DNA of 64,000 nt from Eutreptiella sp. 'Long Island Sound 2002' (lineage: Eukaryota > Euglenozoa > Euglenophyceae > Eutreptiales > Eutreptiaceae): contig OZ038385.1 of assembly GCA_964036045.1 (NCBI GenBank), positions 36,860,063-36,924,062 of the forward strand, read 5' to 3'. Positions within the stretch are counted from its first letter, which is position 1. The number at the start of each line of letters is the position of its first letter. Below are positions 58,209 to 64,000 of the stretch, piece after piece. A program made the translations under genes and the position numbers. Below the pieces are notes generated by a model that saw nothing but the letters and a program-made list of their open reading frames with translations, was not told the DNA's origin and did no database searches.

Positions 58209-60776
58209 GTGGGCTGCACAGGCCCCCCCTCACCAGTCACACCCTTCAGCCGGCCCCCACCACAGCCCAATCCCACACCGAGGCGCCCCCCCCCACCGGG
58301 GTCTGGGCCTACACGCGCACCCTCCACCGCGCAGCAGCGGAAGCCCTCAAGACCGCCATCTCCAACTACCAGGGCCTCGTGCTCACCCCCCACGATAACA
58401 CGCCTACAACCACCGGCAGACCAGCCTGGCATCGGCCAAGACCTCACAGCGGTCGCCAACGCCGTCGCCGCCATGGCCCAGCAACTTGGGGCGCCACCCC
58501 AATGGGCACCGTCCGTCATCAAAGAAGCGGCGGCACGCCACAACCCAGCTTTCGCACACTTCCGGGGACGCCACATTCATCCACCCCTGCCGGACCTGGA
58601 CCTCCCTGCCCACGATGCGTGGGCCGTGCACATCCTCGTGCGCCACGACACCGCGCCCCAAACAGGGGACGCGACGGCACGCGTCACCAAACAGCTCCCC
58701 AATACCGCACTCCACTACGACATACCGACGCCCAACGTCATCGACACCCACAACACGGGCCGCGACCACTACTACCTCCACGCCACGCATGAGCGCTCCC
58801 CCATCACCATATACACCTTAACCACCTACCCTGGCCTTCAGCCGCCACGACATGTCCCGCGTCCAGCGTGGAACCATCCACTACACGTCGCCCCGACCCC
58901 GCGCAAAAGGCCCGCCCACCACGCACCCCCTCCAGCCGACAGCACCGCCCTCCACGCGTCCCGCAGACGTGCCGCGGCACACCATCAGAACCATCTGCTC
59001 CCACACATCAGCGCTGGACCCGGCACCGTCACCGAAGCCACCCACAAAAGCACCTTGAACTTACTGGCCCGCAAGCTACGCCCCAAAATGGCATTGGAAG
59101 ACACACTCTGGGTATACTATGGCGAAAGCCGCACGGCAGGACTGGCGGACCTCCGCACTATCATCCCCCGCCACATCCAGCGTGCAGTCGGGCACTTCAC
59201 CGTGTACGCGGTACCGCACCCCATAACGGCCCAGTGCACCCACTGCAACCCCCGGTGCGCGCAACCATGCGCGGGCGCTCTGCAACAACCCCTACCCACC
59301 CCTACCTACAGGGGGGGCATGTACCTCAGCACCATACCCGGAGACCCACACCCCTACCTCCTGCCCGCGGCGGACCGCCACCACGCCATACCGCTACACC
59401 TTGTCGAGCACCTCAGCGTCCCAGGGAGGCTAGGTGTCTATGAGGTTGTCAGGGACGGATGGCAACTCAACGTCATCAACGCCCACGTCCCCTTCGGCGA
59501 CGCCACGGAACCCGTCCTCCAAGCCCTGGCCGAGGCATACTGCCAGATGGCCATGCTTGCCCCCACAATCATCATCAGCGACATAAACGCTGCCCCCACC
59601 CCGGCGGACCGAGGGGGACAGGCCACACCCCAGGACCATGCAGTCCGCGACACCATCGAAATGCTGGGGCTCGTGGACCTGACGGCCAACCTCGAAGGCC
59701 AACCATCCCACTTCCCCGACCAAACAGATGCCGCCCCATCCCGCATCGACGTATGCCATGGCGACGCCACCACCATCATCCGGGCGGAGGCCCGATATGG
59801 ACCCCTCCCGCTGGGACCCACAGGCCATAGCCCCCTGCACATCCGCCTCACCATCCCCAACCTTCCCCCCAGCCCCCCAGATGATGCGGACCAAGGCCTA
59901 CCACCCCCCCTGAAGATGCCCCCACTGCATGACAAGCATGCCTGGTCCCAATATCACAGGGTCATAGACCGCGCCCGGCGCATCCAACCAGACCCCACCG
60001 ACCTACTCACAGCCATGCGCACGGCCGCCGTCGCCTGCGGCTTCCAGCAACACCCCCACACTGACGACGACCAACCACCCACGGCCCTAGGGGACATGCT
60101 CCATGACCTCTGGCATGCGAAGCAACAACTGGCGACCCTCCTCCACACCGACACCCCCCAATCCCGCCGCCAGATACACCACTGCAAGACGCAGATAGCC
60201 CACATCAGGGCGGACCTGCAGCGGTGGCACATCCACAGGCAACAGCGCATCGCCCAGGAACACGAACGGTATGCGCAACATGAACTCCCCTACAAGGCCA
60301 TCCGCCACCTCAACGACGCCATGACCGACACCGGCCACCGCACCATCACCACGGTCCGGCAGGAGGACGGCTCCCTCACCAACAACCCAGCCACAGTGCT
60401 CCAAGCCACCCAAGACAGCTTCCTCCGGCAACACACGCCCACCCAAGACACACTGGACCCGGACACCCAGGCCAAAATCGACCGCCTCCCTCGTGTCTTC
60501 AACCACGCCCAGAGGAGGCAACTGGAAAAGCGCCCCTTCACCATCCACGAAGTCCGGAAGGCCATCCACAGTCTCCGGCAACACAAAACTCCAGGCTACG
60601 ACGGCCTCCCTGCGGAGGCATACTACCACCTCCCCGCCCACCTCCTCCGCATCCTCGCCCGCCGCTCTGGGACATCGTCACGGGGCAGACCCCCCTGCCA
60701 CCAGATTCTGCAAACGTTGTCCGCCCCCTCTACAAAAAAGGGGACTGGGCAAACACGGACAACTGGCGCCCCATAG
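58209..60776 (+). CDS. LINE ORF2, first part: APE-like endonuclease and start of RT
   Basis: The protein-like part begins at about 58400 (GIGQDLTAVANAVAAMAQQ); earlier codons are a shadow of ORF1. Endonuclease motifs in order: LNVINAHVPFGD, IIISDINAAPTPAD (the catalytic Asp/Asn segment), SRIDVCHGD and PTGHSPLHIRL (the His of the SDHxP-type motif). A linker with Arg/His-rich helices (QRIAQEHERYAQHELPYKAI) follows. RT begins at RPFTIHEVRKAIHSLRQHKT and PGYDGLPAEAYYHLP. After about 60662 the conserved protein continues one base back, in another frame, so the last 38 codons are out of frame. The endonuclease is divergent but its motif order is right. Confidence 0.75.
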   Translation: MGCTGPPSPVTPFSRPPPQPNPTPRRPPPPGSGPTRAPSTAQQRKPSRPPSPTTRASCSPPTITRLQPPADQPGIGQDLTAVANAVAAMAQQLGAPPQWAPSVIKEAAARHNPAFAHFRGRHIHPPLPDLDLPAHDAWAVHILVRHDTAPQTGDATARVTKQLPNTALHYDIPTPNVIDTHNTGRDHYYLHATHERSPITIYTLTTYPGLQPPRHVPRPAWNHPLHVAPTPRKRPAHHAPPPADSTALHASRRRAAAHHQNHLLPHISAGPGTVTEATHKSTLNLLARKLRPKMALEDTLWVYYGESRTAGLADLRTIIPRHIQRAVGHFTVYAVPHPITAQCTHCNPRCAQPCAGALQQPLPTPTYRGGMYLSTIPGDPHPYLLPAADRHHAIPLHLVEHLSVPGRLGVYEVVRDGWQLNVINAHVPFGDATEPVLQALAEAYCQMAMLAPTIIISDINAAPTPADRGGQATPQDHAVRDTIEMLGLVDLTANLEGQPSHFPDQTDAAPSRIDVCHGDATTIIRAEARYGPLPLGPTGHSPLHIRLTIPNLPPSPPDDADQGLPPPLKMPPLHDKHAWSQYHRVIDRARRIQPDPTDLLTAMRTAAVACGFQQHPHTDDDQPPTALGDMLHDLWHAKQQLATLLHTDTPQSRRQIHHCKTQIAHIRADLQRWHIHRQQRIAQEHERYAQHELPYKAIRHLNDAMTDTGHRTITTVRQEDGSLTNNPATVLQATQDSFLRQHTPTQDTLDPDTQAKIDRLPRVFNHAQRRQLEKRPFTIHEVRKAIHSLRQHKTPGYDGLPAEAYYHLPAHLLRILARRSGTSSRGRPPCHQILQTLSAPSTKKGTGQTRTTGAP

Positions 60777-61354
60777 TCTGTGCAGTCACGGAGGTCAAAA
60801 TCGTCTGGACCATCCTCCTACGCCGCATCCACCCCCACCTGGATGCCCACATACCAGCCAGCCTCTGGGGGGCCATCCCAGGCCGGTCCCCACACGAGGC
60901 CATCTTCCTCCAGGACACCATCGCCGACATGGACCCGGTAGACCTCATCATCGCCTCCCTCGACGTCAAAGGAGCCTTCCCGAACACCCCCTGGCTCCTT
61001 CTAGAAGCAGTGTGGAAACACCTAGGCTTCCCCTTCCCCAACTTCGCCTCCGGCTACATCCGCACCCGCAAATACACCGTCCGCACTGGAGCAGGCCTCA
61101 CCCCCTTCCTGGAGCCAGGCAGCGGGGTCCCCCAAGGAGGAGCAGAAGTCCCCTTCCTGTACCTTCTCGTGACGCTCCCCCTGGCCCTCGCAATCCAGCA
61201 GGATTACCCGGCCTACGCACCCTACCCCCTCCTCACCCCCTGGTGGGCGTCGCAGACGACACCAACCTCACGGTCGCGCACACCCCACACGAACCCCATG
61301 CCCCGGACCCCGGGCCAACGGTCACCCAACAGGCCAATGACTTACTGGACGTGA
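60665..61354 (+). CDS. LINE ORF2, second part: RT palm, out of frame with the first part
   Basis: In frame from LWDIVTGQTPLPPDSANV. RT motifs: VRPLYKKGDWANTDNWRPI, AIFLQDTIADMDPVD, motif A SLDVKGAFPNT (Asp codon at 60962-60964) and motif B GSGVPQGG. Near 61230-61241, in the run CACCCCCTGG, the conserved protein moves to a third frame carrying motif C, so codons after this are out of frame. The frame change fits one missing base. Confidence 0.75.
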   Translation, partial: LWDIVTGQTPLPPDSANVVRPLYKKGDWANTDNWRPIVCAVTEVKIVWTILLRRIHPHLDAHIPASLWGAIPGRSPHEAIFLQDTIADMDPVDLIIASLDVKGAFPNTPWLLLEAVWKHLGFPFPNFASGYIRTRKYTVRTGAGLTPFLEPGSGVPQGGAEVPFLYLLVTLPLALAIQQDYPAYAPYPLLTPWWASQTTPTSRSRTPHTNPMPRTPGQRSPNRPMTYWT

Positions 61355-64000
61355 CTGTCTCCTACCTCTCCTGCAACAACCTCATCGTCCACCCCACAAC
61401 GTCAGTGGCCATGATCAAGGGGTCTGCCACACCCCCCACCCTAGGGCCAAAAGGGCCCCCCATGCAAGTCGTGGCAACCACCACCCACCTGGGGGTAATC
61501 CAGGCCGCCAACCCTGAGGACGCCACCCTCCCTCCCAAGTTGCAATCACACCTCGCCCATCTCCCCAGATATGCGTCCCCGACCACCAAGGCCCTCTCCC
61601 TGTCCCACCAGAACCTGGCGTACTACCTCACCGGGGTCTTGAACGCCTCCATAGGCTTCCAAGCACTCCACCTGACACACCCCACCACCGGCCTCCAGCC
61701 GGCCACACGCGCCGTGACCAAGGCATGGGCAGCACACGGGGGCTGGCCCACCTCCATACCCACCCGCGCCATCCGAGCGGCATGGCCCCACTATGGGGAC
61801 GCCATAGGGGACAAGGTGAAAGCGGCCTACACCAGACACACCGCCCTCCTCCTTCACTGCATGACCCACAACCAGTCACCGGAGGTCCGCGAGGTCACCA
61901 CCATCCGCCTCCAAGCCGCACAACGGGCCCGCAACAGATGCCCGCGGTGGGTACTCCACCAGACGGGCATGCCCACCGACATGAACACGCGCCTGTGGAA
62001 CCACCTGCAGCTTCTCCTCCCATCCCCATACCACGCCATACTCACCAACCACACGTGCCCAGAGGAAGGGCCTCTAGCGGTCCTCTGCGGGGACCTCCAC
62101 CATCACCCCAAGGGCACCATCCACACCATAGACCTTGTCGGGGCCTCCATCACCGTAGTATACGTCACCCTCCCCCAAATGCGGGTCCTGCACCACAGCG
62201 GGGCACACCACACCCCCTTTCTACAGCTTCCCGAATGGCCTCAACACCGCCTCTTCCACCAGTACCTCACGCAGACGGCACGAGCAGCGGGACACAATCT
62301 GCCGGGAAGCAAAGACATTCGAGCAGCCTACCGAGATTTCAAAAAGCAACAGCCCCGACCCATCCCAGCGACACCGCCCTACGCACCCACCGGCTCGAAA
62401 CACGAACCCATCCCCCCGGTGACGGGCCCAGTCCCACCACTAACCCTACTACTGGCCCCGAATGAAGCCAAACCCACGCAGACCACCGTCATCCACCACG
62501 GGGCAAAATGGCGCATACCGAAACACCACATGACCGCCCGAGACCTACCACGGGTCCCCCATGACTCCCAGAGCATGCCACGCACATGTTGGGCCTGTGA
62601 CCCCGAGGCACCAACCAGACCATGGCCCGTACTACACCTCATAGCACGCCACCACACCCAACCCACAGCCCACCTACCACCACAGGCCTACGCATGGGTA
62701 GCCCCATGGCTCCACCGCACCGACACCAACCCCACGGTAGCGTGGAACCCCGACCACGCGCCCAAATGGCTCTTCACCACTACAACCACCTGGCCCCGCC
62801 CCGACCCGGCAGGAATCGCCATCCGTTACAGCATGTACGAACCAGGCAGAACGGGCAAGCAGGAGCACCCCTACTATCCGCTCCACCACTCCTGCCACAC
62901 ACCGGAGCACCGAACACAAACCCTCACATGCCACGACCTAACCCCAGACACAGCCTACATCCTCCACTACATCTACTCCTACCTCACACAAGGACAGCCG
63001 GAGCAGGGACTCAGAGCCATGTCCCCCCAAGCGAAACACATCATCTCCAAAGGAATACGGGTGTACGCCACCCCCATCCTGCAGCCCACAACCCCAGTAG
63101 CCCACCTCGCCACGGGCCTCGCCATATACGCCTACCTGCCCATGAACCCATGCCGCCTCCCACAACCATCACCGGCGAACCGGCTCTTCTTCACCGACGC
63201 CTCAGGCGAATCCGCCCTCACGCCCATCACCGGGGGGGCCACCCTGCAGCTAACCCACACCGGGGGACACTACCACATGGACCACCACACGGGCCACACC
63301 ACCTACGGGGCCTCCTCCCACGGGGAGCTAGGGGCCATGGCCGACGCCATCGCCGAGATCGCGACCCACCTACCCGCCCACCTCCCGCACATCGTCCCGG
63401 TCTGGTTCCTGGTAGACGCCACTGTCGACACACACCTGCTCCTCCGCATAGCAAGGCAACCACTTCACAAAGCCACCGCGATGAGCCTCGGCACCCAGGC
63501 ACTGCTGCTCTGGAAAGCCCTTCGCAGCCTTCCCCCCTACGTCCAACTCGAAATCGTGAAACAAGAGTCCCACAGACACCAATACGGAAATGGTAAGGTC
63601 GACAACCAGGCAGTACAACAGCGCACAACGCACCTACCAACCCTCCAGATCCCTGACCTCGGCCGAAGCCACACACACCTCCAACACATACCCCCCGTAC
63701 CCGAGCCCCATCAGACCCCTGACTGGGTACCAGAGGACGCCCCCTGTTCCTCCCACGACAGAGCATACCACTACCCCACCCCATCCAACATCTCGCCCGC
63801 GTGCTCGGCGACGCAGACAGCCGGGCGCACATCCAGGAGCTCCAGGACAGACTGCAAATCCCCCTCTACCACTCAGCACTGCGCCCAGCAAATGTCCCAG
63901 CCCACCTCCAAAAACGACGCATCCAGCTCCTCAGGGAGCAACTACCATTCCTCACCAGGGTCGCCAGGTGGCTCGCCCGCAAGGACATCCACGTCCCCGA
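61240..64000 (+). CDS. LINE ORF2, third part: RT motif C to RNase H, open to the window edge
   Basis: Begins LVGVADDTNLTVAH, the ADD catalytic motif C of RT, then CNNLIVHPTTSVAMIKG and a thumb-like region. A Cys/His-containing stretch (MPRTCWACDPEAPTRPW) follows. RNase H is complete: LFFTDASGE (first Asp), GASSHGELGAMADAI (Glu), FLVDATVDTH (Asp) and QESHRHQYGNGKVDNQA (His and last Asp). The frame has no stop to the last base, but after about 63735 the more protein-like reading is one base back (LGDADSRAHIQELQDRL and LLREQLPFLTRVARWLARK). The C-terminus lies beyond the window. Confidence 0.75.
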   Translation, partial: MVGVADDTNLTVAHTPHEPHAPDPGPTVTQQANDLLDVTVSYLSCNNLIVHPTTSVAMIKGSATPPTLGPKGPPMQVVATTTHLGVIQAANPEDATLPPKLQSHLAHLPRYASPTTKALSLSHQNLAYYLTGVLNASIGFQALHLTHPTTGLQPATRAVTKAWAAHGGWPTSIPTRAIRAAWPHYGDAIGDKVKAAYTRHTALLLHCMTHNQSPEVREVTTIRLQAAQRARNRCPRWVLHQTGMPTDMNTRLWNHLQLLLPSPYHAILTNHTCPEEGPLAVLCGDLHHHPKGTIHTIDLVGASITVVYVTLPQMRVLHHSGAHHTPFLQLPEWPQHRLFHQYLTQTARAAGHNLPGSKDIRAAYRDFKKQQPRPIPATPPYAPTGSKHEPIPPVTGPVPPLTLLLAPNEAKPTQTTVIHHGAKWRIPKHHMTARDLPRVPHDSQSMPRTCWACDPEAPTRPWPVLHLIARHHTQPTAHLPPQAYAWVAPWLHRTDTNPTVAWNPDHAPKWLFTTTTTWPRPDPAGIAIRYSMYEPGRTGKQEHPYYPLHHSCHTPEHRTQTLTCHDLTPDTAYILHYIYSYLTQGQPEQGLRAMSPQAKHIISKGIRVYATPILQPTTPVAHLATGLAIYAYLPMNPCRLPQPSPANRLFFTDASGESALTPITGGATLQLTHTGGHYHMDHHTGHTTYGASSHGELGAMADAIAEIATHLPAHLPHIVPVWFLVDATVDTHLLLRIARQPLHKATAMSLGTQALLLWKALRSLPPYVQLEIVKQESHRHQYGNGKVDNQAVQQRTTHLPTLQIPDLGRSHTHLQHIPPVPEPHQTPDWVPEDAPCSSHDRAYHYPTPSNISPACSATQTAGRTSRSSRTDCKSPSTTQHCAQQMSQPTSKNDASSSSGSNYHSSPGSPGGSPARTSTSP

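Larger units (their letters stand above)
54419..58400 (+). pseudogene. LINE ORF1, interrupted by a nested LTR element
   Basis: Starts MALDINSLLEPELQHTGD and has an in-frame TAG at 54509. The frame is then open (THLSNALRRHHPTHEASK; WEEEYAIDVTDMTAYVES; LLAYHSWRWGHQVTLHR) to the insertion point at 55154. It resumes at 57785 in the same frame once one CTCT target duplication is discounted (RTLPLQWASPEGTFTWGEI; GSHPWQVIIVHLPTG; WAYTRTLHRAAAEALK). Near 58390-58410 the protein-like frame moves to that of ORF2. No standard ORF1 domain is recognised. The perfect frame match across the insertion shows that the host ORF was coding when the LTR element landed. Confidence 0.6.
53030..64000 (+). mobile_element. 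LINE retrotransposon with APE endonuclease, RT and RNase H (right end outside the window)
   Basis: About 8.3 kb of C-rich element sequence remains once the nested LTR element (55155-57784) is removed. The plus strand is extremely rich in C and CA, unlike both flanks, and codons strongly favour C endings. Order: Pro-rich 5' region and ORF1, an APE-like endonuclease, reverse transcriptase, a long C-terminal region with CWACD and a Cys/His segment, then RNase H. An RNase H domain together with APE fits the I/Tad-like groups of non-LTR elements, but the clade was not tested. Several frameshifts and one internal stop suggest an inactive copy or base-calling errors. Confidence 0.85.

Noticed and set aside
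61725-63596. Long plus-strand frames at 61725-62465 and 62622-63596
   Set aside because: They overlap the RT/RNase H frame and are His/Pro/Arg-rich shadows; the catalytic RNase H motifs lie in the other frame.

Overview
The window is nuclear DNA of a eukaryote, most likely an alga or other unicellular protist; the lineage cannot be fixed from the sequence. The evidence is GT-AG introns splitting two recognisable protein kinases, dense micro- and minisatellites, tRNA-like SINE heads, and three classes of retroelement. There are no bacterial operons, and intact coding sequence fills only a small part of the 64 kb.

Layout. 0-1.5 kb is the 3' end of a Ty3/gypsy-type pol (integrase plus chromodomain). 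1.5-17.5 kb is mostly repeat-derived or unidentified DNA: two colinear copies of a dispersed repeat, a tRNA-like head, an unidentified minus-strand coding stretch at 7.2-8.0 kb and scattered decayed ORFs. 17.5-26.1 kb holds a small two-exon Ser/Pro-rich gene (minus strand) with poly-G repeats in its intron, a second unidentified minus-strand exon, two foldback repeats, a tandem duplication, a minisatellite and a 0.7 kb terminal-inverted-repeat element. 27.3-42.6 kb is the gene core: a complete nine-exon DYRK-family kinase on the minus strand and a complete twelve-exon WNK-family kinase on the plus strand. They are head to head, with only 147 bp between their start codons. 42.6-52.9 kb has isolated exon-like segments of an unidentified plus-strand gene or genes, CA/GA microsatellites and two GCGACAGG minisatellite arrays enclosed by short inverted repeats. 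53.0-64.0 kb is a C-rich LINE (APE endonuclease, reverse transcriptase, RNase H) running off the right edge. Its ORF1 is split by a 2.63 kb non-autonomous LTR retrotransposon whose two 383 bp LTRs look identical.

Both kinases keep all catalytic motifs, and every inferred splice junction keeps the reading frame, so both look functional. Their shared 147 bp upstream region may be a bidirectional promoter. The most unusual mobile element is the nested LTR element. The bases just after its left LTR are an exact 11-nt reverse complement of a site inside the LTR, which suggests Tf1-like self-priming instead of tRNA priming. Exon coordinates were deduced by eye from splice consensus, phase and family conservation; no alignment or search was run.
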